This document shows positions 20,914 through 32,491 of a DNA stretch of 64,000 bases, piece by piece; position 1 is the stretch's first letter; every line of letters starts with the position of its first letter. The notes below the pieces were generated by a model. It was given only the letters and a program-made list of their open reading frames with translations, was not told the DNA's origin and searched no databases. Made by a program: the position numbers and the translations under genes. The DNA is taken from positions 7,786,704 to 7,850,703 of the forward strand of contig OU696584.1 of the NCBI GenBank assembly GCA_916048095.2, given 5' to 3'. The DNA is from Sacculina carcini (taxonomy: Eukaryota > Arthropoda > Thecostraca > Sacculinidae).

Positions 20914-22725
20914 ATGATTCGGACGGTTCTGAGAAATTGCCCAATTCGTCAACTTCATGTGGGGTTGTTGTCGAGTTTAACCGCGACACGCTCATCGGTT
21001 CTGTCTTGTCACATCCACGCAACCTCTTCACACACATACGACCGCGAGCGAAGCCGGTCGCACGACAGAGCAGCAGATGCCGGTTGGGGCCAGTTTGCCG
21101 TTGTGGCAGCCGCATCTGCTGTTGCCGCGTCTGCTGCCGTATGGTGGTGCAGCAATGTTCAGGCGGCCTCACAGCTCGATGATCAAAAATGCTCAGCCGG
21201 ACAGAGACGAGAAGATCTGCCTGACTTCTCGTTGGAACAAGTGGCCCAGCATGACAGCGCCGACAAGCGCGTGTGGATTACATTCGGGCACGGCGTGTAC
21301 GACGTGACCGACTTTGTTCGACGTCATCCGGGTGGACCGCACTCGATCATGATGGGCGCCGGGGGAGCAGCCGACCCGTTCTGGACGCTGTACGCTGTGC
21401 ACAAGCAGCAGCACGTTCTTTCGCTGCTTGAACAGTTTCGCGTGGGCAATTTGTCGCCGCAGGATGTCGACACAACGTCCAGTGATGTCGACAATCTTTG
21501 GTCTGACGAACCTCGTAGACACCCGGCACTGCGCGCCGGCTCTAACACGCCGTTCAATGCCGAACCACCGCCGACTCTACTCAACCGCAGCTTCTACACG
21601 CCCAACGAGCTGTTCTACGTGCGCAACCACTTGCCAGTTCCCAACGTGGACGTTGCTCAGTTTGTGCTTGAGGTGGACTGCAGCGGACGCGGCGAGAACG
21701 ACTGCACCGATGATAGCCAGTCACACACTGACAGCGCCCACTTCCAGCTGGACTTGTCGCTCGATCAACTGCAGCGGCAATTTCCCAGCGTCAGCGTCGA
21801 CGCGGCCGTTATGTGTGCCGGCAATCGACGCTCGGAAATGTCGGCCGTCAAGCCTGTGCGCGGCCTTAGCTGGCGACATGCGGCCGTCGGTAACGCGCGC
21901 TGGACGGGCGTGCCGCTCAGAGACGTTCTGCTGCGCGCTGCCGGCGCCGACGTGCACGTGACACGCGACGGCCGCTTTTCCGGCCGACTCGCGCATGTGC
22001 GTCACGTGTGCTTCGAGGGAGCCGACACGGACGCCGGCGGGGAGCCGTACGGCGCGTCGGTGCCGATCGAGACGGCGCTGTCGCCGCAGGCCGACGTGCT
22101 GCTCGTCTATCAGATGAACGGCGAGTCGTTGTCGCGGGATCACGGCCGTCCGCTACGCTTGCTCGTACCGGGCAGTGTGGGCGCGCGCAGTGTCAAGTGG
22201 CTGCGACGAGTGTACTTGTCGGAGGACGAGTCGCCGTCGCACTGGCAGCGGCGCGACTACAAGCCGTTCTGTCCGTCGGTCGACTGGGACACCGTTGACT
22301 TCGACCGCTCACCGGCCATCCAACAATTGCCCGTCAACTCGGCGTTCTGTTGGCCTACGGACGGCGGCAGTGTGAAGCTGAGCGGCGACGGTCGTGTGGC
22401 CTGCAGCGGCTACGCGTGGAGTGGAGGCGGTCGGCGCGTGGTGCGTGTGGATGTCAGCGGAGATGGAGGCCGCACCTGGCAGGAAGCCACGTTGTCCCCC
22501 CTCGCCGACCCCCTTCCTCCTGTCGGCAGGTGTTGGTCGTGGACGCTGTGGTCAGCCGAGGTGAGCGTGCCGTCTCATGCGAGCGACACTCAACTGTGCG
22601 TCAAGGCTGTCGATGATAGCTGTAATACACAGCCGGAGAATTTCGACGGCATCTGGAATCTGCGCGGTGTGCTGGCCAACGCGTATCACCGCGTCAACGT
22701 GCATTTGCGTAGGCCAGTCAAGTAG
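20914..22725 (+). CDS. SUOX: Sulfite oxidase, mitochondrial, single exon
   Basis: Oxidises sulfite to sulfate in the intermembrane space, the last step of sulfur amino-acid breakdown. 603 residues from the first ATG. The N-terminus is basic and Ser-rich, followed by an Ala-rich hydrophobic segment at about 60-80, as for a bipartite mitochondrial signal. A cytochrome b5 domain (about 101-180) carries heme histidines in RRHPGGPH and YAVHKQQHV. The molybdopterin domain has the Mo-ligand cysteine in VMCAGNRRSEM and conserved FEGAD, YQMNGESL and GSVGARSVKWL. The C-terminal dimerisation domain follows (SGYAWSGGGRRV, DGGRTWQEA). The intron-free frame amid intron-rich genes and the strong third-position GC are notable. 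Divergent from ZNF207. Confidence 0.95.
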   Translation: MIRTVLRNCPIRQLHVGLLSSLTATRSSVLSCHIHATSSHTYDRERSRSHDRAADAGWGQFAVVAAASAVAASAAVWWCSNVQAASQLDDQKCSAGQRREDLPDFSLEQVAQHDSADKRVWITFGHGVYDVTDFVRRHPGGPHSIMMGAGGAADPFWTLYAVHKQQHVLSLLEQFRVGNLSPQDVDTTSSDVDNLWSDEPRRHPALRAGSNTPFNAEPPPTLLNRSFYTPNELFYVRNHLPVPNVDVAQFVLEVDCSGRGENDCTDDSQSHTDSAHFQLDLSLDQLQRQFPSVSVDAAVMCAGNRRSEMSAVKPVRGLSWRHAAVGNARWTGVPLRDVLLRAAGADVHVTRDGRFSGRLAHVRHVCFEGADTDAGGEPYGASVPIETALSPQADVLLVYQMNGESLSRDHGRPLRLLVPGSVGARSVKWLRRVYLSEDESPSHWQRRDYKPFCPSVDWDTVDFDRSPAIQQLPVNSAFCWPTDGGSVKLSGDGRVACSGYAWSGGGRRVVRVDVSGDGGRTWQEATLSPLADPLPPVGRCWSWTLWSAEVSVPSHASDTQLCVKAVDDSCNTQPENFDGIWNLRGVLANAYHRVNVHLRRPVK

Positions 22726-23709
22726 ACACGGTTTGCTCATTCGCCTCGATATTCACATTCCATCGTCGCTACCTGATAAGCGTCTGTCTTTCAAACCTGT
22801 GCTCTTCAGGCCGCCAATTTACAGCACGCAATATGACGAGTTTCACACTGAATTATCGCTAGCGGTGCAGGGATCAGCGTGTCGCCGCTTAAAATGTCTG
22901 CTGTCAAAATTCGACTACATTTTAGCCTATTCTACAAACAATGCTCTATTTATGTTGTGTAAAAATGTGTTCGTGTATTATGGGGCGAGTAAATGGATTT
23001 CGCAATTATTTCAATATTGTTACTCGCATGCAGTTTGATTGATGTCCCAGTTAGCACGGTCTCTTGTTCCCAGAACAATTATTGCTGTTGTCAATGAATA
23101 TTTATTGCAGCGTTCGCACATATATATTTTTACCGTGATTCAAGATATTTTGGCCGTGAATGTTATACACGTGGCAAGCAATACATTTTAGCAGATTGCA
23201 ACAGCAAAAAACACGCGGCGCTCACTCACACACATCACGTGAACGCTATTTTTGTGCATACAGCGCAGAATCACGTATACGAATCGTAAATGGTAAAGCG
23301 TTGATGAACACGGTAACAGCACTGACGGAATTAGTAAAATATATATACATAAAATGGCTGACATGCGAGCACAAACAGGGTAAGATTGGAAGCGCATGTA
23401 CACAAACTGTAACTGTGACGAAAACTGCGCTCAAAACGCAAACTGCGACCCCAAATCCAATGAAATACCATGCACCCGCTTGCGAACACATATCACTTAT
23501 GTAGCAATATTAAAACACCATATGACTATGTACTAAACAGAACAGTGACAAAATGAAAATAATAAACACTCAGTCGGATTCGGCATAAAAATCACACGTG
23601 ATATGTGGTCTGGTGAACTTTCCTTTTGAAGGCGTTTGATAAAAACAATCGACGTATGATGAAGACAGAATGTATGCAATGTCAGCGGGTGATATTGAGA
23701 AAGAGTACG
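22726..23709. other. Convergent intergenic region, no gene seen
   Basis: The spacer between the 3' ends of sulfite oxidase and G-alpha is mixed AT-rich sequence. I see no coding exon, RNA gene or recognisable repeat. Confidence 0.6.
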
Positions 23710-26700
23710 TTACTGTAGCATCAACGACTCCAGATTTCTGCGCAAAATGGTGTCCTTGACGGCCGCGAAGACCACGCTGATATTGTGAGTATCGATGGCC
23801 GTGGTGTAGTGGTGGAACAGCGACCGGTGAAAGCAACCAGCGGCGCGCGGCTCGCGACAAACATGTTTGAACATGTCCAGCAAAAAGTGCTGCACGTCAC
23901 ACAGACTATGAGGGTCTCCCTGAACACACACACACACACACACACGGTAGTGCAGTAGTCAAAGCAAGCCACGCCACACACGACCATTCCAAGTGTCCGA
24001 TACAATTCAACAACGTACAGGAAAAAGACCAGACAGAGATCAGAGAGAGAGAGAGGAGTTTTGCTGACTGCGAAATTGCCGAAGAAACTGGAGATGCTGA
24101 CGTCGCTTCTGGCGAGTTTCTCGCGCAGAAGATCGGTCTTGTTGAAGAACAACATGACGGCGGTGTTGCTGAAGATGCGGTTGTTGACTATCGTGTCAAA
24201 CACGGTGCAAGACTCGATGAGACGATTGGTGCACCTGTCATACACACATACATATACATGAGAGGATTCGAAAAACGGATCGGGAAGGCTGGATTGGTTG
24301 GAATGAGAGGGATCAAATGGGACATGGTAGGAAACTGAGAAAAAACAAGATACCGACAGAAGATCAAACACTACAGTTTTCCTTATACAGGGGCGTATTA
24401 TTAATTACAGGCAAATCCAGTAGCATGGGAAGAGTGCAAGCACTATTACCACCCTAAGGTGGCCCCATGTACCGAAAGCGCCCAAAAGATTAAGAGAAAA
24501 AGAGAGTTCGAAAATAAAAAAGTCTAGAAAGAGAGTTGGAAAGAAAATAATAAATAAATTACAATAAATAATAAACCATCATCCGATAACAATACATAAT
24601 GTCACTCCGCCCACGTTCCTCAATAAATAATAACAATCAACAATAAATATGTGATTCAGTAAATAACAACCATCAATAAATAAGAATAAATTTTAGTAGG
24701 AAAGTGGAATAGTTTAGACAGCGGAATAGTAAAAACAAGAACAATTCAATCGTTCCAAGAAAGCCAGGATAAATCACTGGATTTGGAGACGGGACAGCTC
24801 GAGCGAAAACTCATATCCCGTAATGCACATTATGGGTGAACACACACACATACACACAAACATACAGACACACGTATCCAGCCAAAAAAAATCGACGAGC
24901 ATTCCTAGTTAAAAAGTATGTCAAAAATATTTCAAAATAAAATAAATAATAAGTAATGCTCGGCAATAAAAACCTACTAGCCTTAGCAATCGCACCTATA
25001 ATACATTACATTACTTACACTACATTATATTACTATACATTGCAGACATCCAAACTTCACACAACTTTGAACTCCTGCAATAATTTGAATAATGATGGTG
25101 ATAAAACACAACGTCAGCTATACATTTGAAGCGCGGTGAAACATATGTAAATAGTATAAGTATATATATTTTGTATGATAAAATATGTATTATAGATGGG
25201 TATATATTTTCTGTTACCTGTCCTCCAAGAGAACCTGGTCGAATTCACACGAAGACACGAGAAACAAAATCGAAGTGACGTTCTCGAAGCAGACAAACCA
25301 TTTTTGACGTTGCGACCTCTGACCGCCGACGTCGACAAACCTGACGCACATTGAACAAGTGAGGCAAACGATAACCAACGCAAAAACGACAACGAAAATA
25401 CGTAGAAAATAGTTGAGTGTCGTCATATAAATACCGTAATAACAAAAGTATAATCAGCTGCCATTTTCGTGTCAAATTTCAACATCAAAAGTTGGGGCAG
25501 CAGCATTATAATTGAGTATGTGAGAAATCCCAGTTTGCAAAGTCAAAATATGTATAAGGGGAGATCAAATTATGTAATAAATTTTATTGGTACTTTTGTG
25601 ATATTTTATCGATCAATATAATACAATGGAGGAAAGTTGAAGGAGTTGAGAAATCTGCTTAATTGTGTATCCTGAAAACTTAGCGGAGCGTTATAATTGT
25701 GTGATTACGGTAAAAGCACACCGAGACAGACACATGTATACACACGAACAATAGTGCGAATATAACAATGATACCACCACTCACCGTCACTATCTCCCCA
25801 CCATAGGCAGACATAATACAAACACAAATCATAATATATCACAACACAAACAAAATATGTACATAGATACATAAATATATAGCAACAACATATTGGCTAG
25901 ATAGTGCTAAATGAAATAAAATTCCGTCAAATATGCCGGAAAACCAAAGCCGTGGAGAAAAAATCAAGAGGGCCAAAGTTAACAAATTCATAACATTTCT
26001 AAAGTTTTATGAATATTTAATATAGTTTTTTTTATAAAACGTTTACTTTTCAAGATAGACAACGGTAAATTTGCGTGATTGCCCTTCCATATTATCTTCT
26101 GGTTGGGTTTTTGGATCTTGCTTGGGTTTTGAACGTGATCACACACTAACTAAACTCGCTTTCATCAAACTTTCTATATATATTTTAGCCACTTCCAGTA
26201 CATGGGGCCATCGCAGCGTGGTAATAGTGCACTTGCACTCTTCCCACATGCTACTGGATTTGCCTGTAATTAATAATGATAATAATAATAATAATTAGAA
26301 TAACGCACACCACTGACATGAATGGAACGTTGTTGAGTACGACCGTGAATTCAGAGGCGCCCTTGCTAGCCTTGCGCGCGAGCAATATGTCTTGGTTAGA
26401 TGGCGTATAGTGACGAGTGCCGATACGCTCCAGGTTGTCGAGGAAAAACTTGACAGAGTCCGCCTCCAACACACCAACACACATACCAACACAGATACAC
26501 ACACAGACATACACACAAACACACACACACATAATAAGTGAGACATATAAAGAAAATAGAAAAGATTCAAAGACTAGCCACAAAATTGGTACCAAACTTG
26601 AAAAACATGTCTTACGAGGACAGATTGAGGAAAATTGAATTACCCAGGCTTGATGAGAGGAGAGAAAGAGGCGATTAAATAAACATATATAGATGCATAA

Positions 26701-28177
26701 ATGACACGGTCAACACAGACGACATCGGATTAGTTTTTCAAGGAAATGTGCGTAGAGGACACTAAAAAAACTGAGGAAAACACGTTGTCGAAAAGATGTA
26801 AAGAAGTATAGTTTCCCGTTTAGGAGCGTAGATAAGTGGAACCAATTAGACAACAAAATAGTTGAAGCTAGAAATTTAAGTTCCTTCAAAAATATGTTAG
26901 ATAAATTATGGAAAAGAGACGGGACAGCACGAGCTTGGCTCATATCCTGTAGAACAACTATGTGAGTACACACACACATACTCGCACATACACACACACA
27001 CATACGCACACACACACAAGCGGAAATGTACAACGAATGGTTGATTGAAGATTGAACAGAAATTTGGACGGCGTCATTTGGATGCGGTGAGGTGTGAGGT
27101 GTGAGGTGGGGGTGTGAGGTGGAGGTGTGAGGTGGAGGTGTGAGGTGGAGGTGTGAGGTGTGAGGTGTGAGGTGGAGGTGGAGGTGGGCGGGGCTAGAGA
27201 GCACGTGCGCTGACCAGCTGATACTCGTGACGTCGGGCGAACGCTGCCTGTATGCCGTCGTCGAGCCAGATTTCGCGCAAAATCGGCACCAGATCGGTGA
27301 AGACGTGCGAGTTGAGGCCGGCGGTGGCACGCGAGCCGGCCGTAATGTTCATTTTGACAATGTGCGCCTCGAGTGCGGCGTTGGACTCGCGCCCCCAGGC
27401 AATGCCCAGCTTAGCTCGAGCGTCCATCAGCACACGAACACCGCGCAACACGTTCTGGTAGATGGTCAAGCGGTACTCATCAATAGCCTTGCTGTCAAAC
27501 TGCACGCCTACACACACACACACACACACACATACAAGTACATACGCGCAGATACACACACACAGAGAGGCACAAACAAACATACACGCACAGATAGAAC
27601 AAACAGAGAAACCAGGATACTTACAATTATAATTATTATTGTTAATTACAGGTAAATCCAACAGCATGGTAATAGTGCAAGTGCACTATTACCACCCTGC
27701 GGTGACCCCATGTGTACCCTGGAAGCTAACCAAAAGATGTATAGAGAAAAAGAGTTTGAAAACAAAATAATAAATAACAATAAACAATCAATTCGATAAC
27801 ACTCCATAATGTCACTCCGCCCACAATCCTCAATAAATAACAATCAACAATAAATAAATATGCGATTCAATAAATGACAATCAACAATAAATATGAATAA
27901 ATAAGAATGAATATTAATAAAAAAGCTAATATTAACAACAATCACCAGATAAATAAAAATATGATTCAATAACGATAGCAAGATTATATAGAAACAATAC
28001 TGATAGTGAATTTGTGATAGTACATATAAATCATACAATAAAATACAATCATACATACAATAAAATCACGACAATAGACAATATAATTCATTGACAAACA
28101 CTGTGTGTGTGTGTGTGTGTTTGTGTTCGCGTGTGTGTATGTGTGTTTGTTTGTGTTTGTGTGTGTGCTTGTGTGCT

Positions 28178-28216
<39 letters not shown>

Positions 28217-28303
28217 ATGTGTGTGTGTATGTGTGTATGTATGTGTGTGTATGTGTATGTATGTGTGTGTGTGTGTGTGTCTGTGTGTGTGTATGTGTAT
28301 GTA

Positions 28304-28357
<54 letters not shown>

Positions 28358-28583
28358 AAAGAGGGGGATATGCCAGAAGGAGGTGCAAGTGCAGGAACAC
28401 ACCGTGAATTATATACATTTGCTTGAGGAACGTCGATTTGCCGCTCTCGCCCGTGCCTAGCAGCAGCAGCTTAACTTGGCGTCTCATGAGCTTCTTCTCG
28501 TCGGCCAGCTGATTGTCGATGAGGCGACTGAGCCGTCGCTGCTCGCTGCCCTCGCCGTCCGAGCAGCACGTGAATGCCGCCAT
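23710..28583 (-). CDS. GNA13: Heterotrimeric G protein alpha subunit, G12/13 class
   Basis: A membrane-associated GTPase that links receptors to RhoGEFs and Rho; in arthropods the family member is concertina-like. Six exons, phases consistent: 28403-28583, 27215-27507, 26318-26463, 25218-25340, 24069-24234 and 23710-23919, giving 372 residues. P-loop GTGESGKST is at 43-51, with DILLAR (switch I arginine), switch [24 protein letters not shown] (NKxD) and HHYTTAIDT (TCAT-like). The C-terminus LMLQ and [16 protein letters not shown] are specific to the G12/13 class. CC at residues 6-7 may be palmitoylated. The symbol denotes class; 12 and 13 cannot be told apart here. Divergent from enoyl-CoA hydratase. 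Confidence 0.93.
24398..24720 (-). mobile_element. Rep-A copy, antisense to plus strand
   Basis: Reverse complement of the 51780-52333 copy, including 'gggcggagtgacattatg' and 'catgctactggatttgcctg'. It lies in the G-alpha intron 24235-25217. It is followed on the plus strand near 24775-24840 by a LINE-b 3' end. Confidence 0.75.
24770..24875 (+). mobile_element. LINE-b 3'-end fragment with (AC)n tail
   Basis: 'gacgggacagctcgagcg' and 'ctcatatcccgta' match the 3' end of the fragment at 26556-26960, and both run into an (AC)n tract. Confidence 0.55.
26191..26298 (+). mobile_element. Rep-A fragment
   Basis: 5'-truncated copy with 'cttccagtacatggggcc', 'catgctactggatttgcctg' and an (AAT)n tail ending 20 bp from the donor of G-alpha exon 26318-26463, antisense to the gene. 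Confidence 0.75.
26556..26960 (+). mobile_element. LINE-b fragment, C-terminal end of a CR1/L2-like ORF2
   Basis: Translation gives pieces such as [51 protein letters not shown] and [12 protein letters not shown], the hallmark tail of CR1/L2-type ORF2. Several stops and frame changes show that it is degraded. It lies in the G-alpha intron 26464-27214 and ends in an AC tract. Confidence 0.75.
27080..27190. repeat. GGTGTGAGGTGGA minisatellite
   Basis: Short G-rich repeat of 'ggtgtgaggtggaggtgtga' type ending about 25 bp from the donor of exon 27215-27507. Confidence 0.85.
27623..27890 (-). mobile_element. Rep-A copy
   Basis: Reverse complement of the family: 'aattacaggtaaatccaaca' through 'cataatgtcactccgcccac'. 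It lies in the first G-alpha intron. The remaining AT-rich sequence to 28085 resembles the AT-rich leader seen at 51780. Confidence 0.75.
28101..28355. repeat. (GT)n microsatellite
   Basis: A 255-bp GT/GTAT tract, (AC)n on the gene strand, in the first G-alpha intron about 50 bp from the donor of exon 1. Confidence 0.95.
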
Positions 28584-29685
28584 GTGGGACGGCGTGCGCG
28601 TGCTGGAGGAGTGTTGCAGCAGCTGAACAGACTGAGCGCAGTCGGCGCGCCGTGCCGGGTGTGTCCGGCGCACTGGAACAGCCGGTCTAGACTTGTTGGT
28701 CGGCCACGAACACATCACTTATATGGAGCGAGCCAACGCCGTCCGCCAAATGCGTTGACCCAATCGATCATATATTGTCGACGCTCCAACGAAGCATTGC
28801 CGATTTCCACATAACCTTCACCAGACACGGACATTAGTACGCACGAAATACGCTGCCTCACTCTACAATCACAAAAACGCCTAATCGTCGATTTTCCAAA
28901 ATGACAAAATCAAAACAATTTAATAAACCACACGCTAACATTCAAGGCTCAATAATATGGTTATGCATCATAACACACTGTACCACACAGAGTGATTCTC
29001 TTTTAAACTCCGTGTGTGTGCGTATTTATTGAAGTTTTTCCTAATATCTAATGCAGTTATTGTTCACCTATTATGGTGGTCTGTAGAATGGTGCGTTCCT
29101 TACTGGCGGGGAATGCACCCTTGACTGCACAACGTAATGTGACGTACCAAAAGCAGACTCAAATTTAATTTATCAACACCGGTAACTTGAAATTTTGCCT
29201 ATTTTTGCACGGTGACAATTGGCATGAACCATTGAGTTTCCCGAATTAAATACATAATATACCGATTGAAATACTCTTATTACCCCTCAAAACACATGAA
29301 TCCTTCAGCTTTCTGAAAATTCGGAAAAATGTATACAAACAAAACTATTGTCACGAGAACTCCACCTCAAAACACAGGACACGGCGTATTTGTCATCAAG
29401 CGTATCTTCTGTATTAGTCATTATACATTAGAACACTCTCATATTTTTATATTTGCATCGTGGTGAATATACCGTCTGTTTCAGATAATTCAAAACTCTA
29501 TCAACTTTTCGTCTACTCAAAGTTTTTTCAAGCAAAAATACAAGGATGACATACTTGTGACTCAACCGGTTTGTTCAAATGTGCTTTCAAACATTTGATG
29601 TTTGTGGTTACGCGTTAGCGGGCTTGTTTTATACTCAGTTCACGTGTAAGGTGTGGTGACGTTCAACTATACAAATAATTAGGAA
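28584..29685. promoter_or_regulatory. Divergent spacer between G-alpha-12/13 and enoyl-CoA hydratase
   Basis: About 1.1 kb separate the two start codons. GC-rich sequence upstream of G-alpha gives way to AT-rich sequence. Promoters for both are inferred from layout only. Confidence 0.4.
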
Positions 29686-30540
29686 ATGTTTACCCCATTT
29701 AGGAATGTTTTGGCGCGCGCTAATACATTAAAAACACTTGGTTGCCGCTTTAGTTCTCGCGTTCACGATAATATCAAGGTTGACCACAGAGGTGAGAATG
29801 GTAGAGTGATGCTTATCCAGCTCAATAGGCCCAAGTCATTAAATGCGCTGTGTTCGCCTCTCATCGTGGAATTGATTGACGCCTTAAAAGAGGCTGAGAC
29901 CAACAAAAACGTTGGAAGTGTTGTCTTGACAGGCAACGAAAAGGCATTTGCAGCCGGAGCTGATATAAAAGAAATGCAGGACAAGGATTTTTCGTTCGTT
30001 TACAGCAGCAATTTTCTAGCATTCTGGGGAGACATTGCGAAATTTTCCAAGCCGCTTATCGCTGCCGTGAACGGATATGCGTTGGGAGGCGGATGCGAAT
30101 TAGCGATGATGTGTGACATCATCTACGCGGGCGAAAAAGCCAAGTTTGGCCAGCCGGAGATAAATTTGGGCACGATTCCCGGAGCAGGTGGCACTCAACG
30201 TCTCACTCTGGCAGTTGGCAAGAGTAAGGCTATGGAAATGTGTCTGACTGGTGAGCCGATAGATGCGCACGCCGCAGAGAGAGCCGGGCTGGTGAGCAAG
30301 GTGTGTGCTGTCGAGTGTTTGGTAGACGAGGCCGTAAAAACAGGCGATAAAATCGCGTCACATTCGAAGCTCATTGTTCAAATGTGCAAGCATTCGGTGA
30401 ACGCCGCCTACGACATGAATCTGCAGCAAGGTCTGAATTTCGAGAGGAAACTGTTTCACGCCACGTTTGCAACAAATGACCGCAAAGAGGGCATGTCAGC
30501 TTTCGTCGAAAAGAGAAAACCGACATTTTCTGACAGCTAA
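29686..30540 (+). CDS. ECHS1: Enoyl-CoA hydratase, mitochondrial, single exon
   Basis: Hydrates short-chain enoyl-CoA in mitochondrial beta-oxidation and branched-chain amino-acid breakdown. 284 residues, close to human ECHS1 (290). The N-terminus ([20 protein letters not shown]) is basic and amphipathic, as for a matrix presequence. The crotonase fold is clear: [11 protein letters not shown] (oxyanion hole), the signature [20 protein letters not shown] with the first catalytic glutamate, and [19 protein letters not shown] with the second. The C-terminus [15 protein letters not shown] is standard. The start is the first in-frame ATG (gaaATGTTT). No intron interrupts it. Confidence 0.96.
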   Translation: MFTPFRNVLARANTLKTLGCRFSSRVHDNIKVDHRGENGRVMLIQLNRPKSLNALCSPLIVELIDALKEAETNKNVGSVVLTGNEKAFAAGADIKEMQDKDFSFVYSSNFLAFWGDIAKFSKPLIAAVNGYALGGGCELAMMCDIIYAGEKAKFGQPEINLGTIPGAGGTQRLTLAVGKSKAMEMCLTGEPIDAHAAERAGLVSKVCAVECLVDEAVKTGDKIASHSKLIVQMCKHSVNAAYDMNLQQGLNFERKLFHATFATNDRKEGMSAFVEKRKPTFSDS

Positions 30541-31415
30541 TATTATTGGCCAACATGTTTGATAGCATGTTTTATTTCGTAAGATTCGATTAGATCTTCT
30601 TGTGATTTTCTGACAATCATACTCACCAAATATTGGGTTGTATAAAGCAATGATATTTATATATGCCTCGATTTGTCCGATTTCTACCGAACGTAGTGCC
30701 GTAATTTTGAATTATTGTTGCATGTTGTCTACTGTGAACTTGCGGTCCAAATGGAGGCGAATGACATGGCTCGCATTGTTCTGTGTTCTTCGTAGCTCAG
30801 TTTCGTGATGACATTGTCTACACGAATATCACGACAGGGTTTTCAGTGAATGTGTTTTGATGTTTGGATGATACTATTGCCCTAGTCAATTATACCAGTC
30901 CGGCGGGTTTCTAACAGGGTGACATTTTCCAGAACCGTCGGAGGAAACATTAGCATAAACAAGTCATTTTAAACGGATATTTCTCTTTTTTTCATTCGGA
31001 TAAATTGAAATAAAAACGTTGTGCAGAGGCGCAATATTTCTCTTTCCGATCCAACTATAACCCTTGCGCGACTCCAGCATTGCTAATGCACAAGCTGACA
31101 CAAAACTGGATAAAGCCTGCGCAGACGTTGTGACAATACACAAATTAGACATGCTACACAACATAATAGTGATTTGCGCGCACAATGCTTTGAATAAATG
31201 TACAAACGCAACACGTACATACACGGTAAAGGACAAAACTAAATTGCGACATGTGTACAAAGATTGTGCTGCCACCTACCGACACAATAATCATACACAA
31301 TATGACCGGTGCGCAATAGTTCAGCTCTCGCGGAGGTCATAATCAAATTCACCTATTCGAATCATCAGTGTATTGTTGCTAACTACAAACAGCTGATATA
31401 TAACAAATAAATATA
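30541..31415. other. Convergent intergenic region, no gene seen
   Basis: The spacer between enoyl-CoA hydratase and the crustin-like gene shows only AT-rich sequence and short chance frames. Confidence 0.6.
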
Positions 31416-32491
31416 TCACCAGGCCGCATAGCTGGCATGTTTGCACACATTATGCCCGAGACATTTGTCGTAGCAGCATTTCTTATCACTGCCGCCACAC
31501 TGCGAGTCGTACACGCACTGAACCAGCGCCGAAATGGCCGGGTCAATCAGCTGTCCACGTTGACACTGCTTTCTGCTCTCAGGACATCGACCTGCAACCA
31601 GAAATTTGAAATTACCTTCTCATTCTGTGCTTGCACCAGCGGCGGCACCATGATTTCTCCGGTGGGGGGTGAGAGGAGGCGCTAAGGAAAATATGCGGGG
31701 GCTTGGCGAAATATGAGGAACTACACTCGAAATGTTCATGGTGAAGATTTGGGGGAGACTCAGGGGGTTTCAGCCCCTTCAAGCCCTCCCTCTTGGCGAT
31801 CTCACAGGTTCAGATAGTGAAATGTGTTGCGTTGTGATTACGTTGGGGTGTTGTGCTATCTTGTTGTTTTTTTTGGTTTGGTATTTCTAGTTAGCATTCA
31901 AATAAAAATTACCCTGTTGTAACTGCGAAACTGTATCGCAACAGTAATACCAAAAGTATGAAGGATGTCTGTAGAAATGCGGACGACGACAATATTTGCT
32001 GCCAACAAACACAGAAATTCATGCTATTAATATTACATTAACTAATCAAAGTTAGATTAAAAAATGATCTTAGTTCACGTTTCACGTTTGGGAAATTAAA
32101 AAAATGAAAAACGTGTATATTACGACCATTAGTCCAACAAAAATTTTTGTGCGGTGGAACGTAAAACGGACTTCGACTGAGTTCACTAAGCAACTGAATT
32201 TACTGGTCGGCAAACTAGAAATTAGTGTTATTGACTACTGTAGACTGTATTGAAGACTACTGTAGGTTTTCTCAAGAAGACGTACGTGCATCGAAGGCCC
32301 GCCGGGAAATAGCTGTACGAAGGCACTGTGACACCGTACGTGGACATGGCCGACATTCTGAGCGACGTGTTGATCTCGCGGTTCATTTGCTTCTCGCGTT
32401 TACGCTCCTGCCAGTTGGAGGCCACTGCAGTCGCTGCCAAACTCACCACCAACACTGCTCTCCATCTACACGACGTTCGCATTGCATTCAT
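31416..32491 (-). CDS. Crustin-like secreted peptide with WAP domain (3 exons)
   Basis: Probably a secreted antimicrobial or protease-inhibiting peptide. Exons 32286-32491, 31913-31998 and 31416-31591 join in phase to 155 residues. A signal peptide is clear (hydrophobic AVLVVSLAATAVA at 12-24). A basic linker precedes a four-cysteine region (C68, C72, C88, C89; ends FWYYCCD) like the Cys-rich domain of crustins. A WAP four-disulfide core follows with C100, C107, C123, C129, C136, C137, C141 and C147; DKKCCYDKCLGHNVCK closely resembles crustin DKCCFDRCLGEHVCK. Together these give the 12-cysteine crustin pattern. An alternative start is the ATG at residue 4. The middle exon is short (86 nt) and rests on splice signals and phase; expression is unproven. 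A MITE fragment lies in its second intron. Confidence 0.8.
31635..31800 (+). mobile_element. hAT-type MITE Rep-C1, diverged copy
   Basis: Resembles 36643-36826: 'ggcggcaccatgatttctcc', 'ctaaggaaaatatgcggg' and 'gaggaactacactcgaaa'. It lies in the second crustin intron. The ends are too diverged for a target duplication. Confidence 0.6.
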
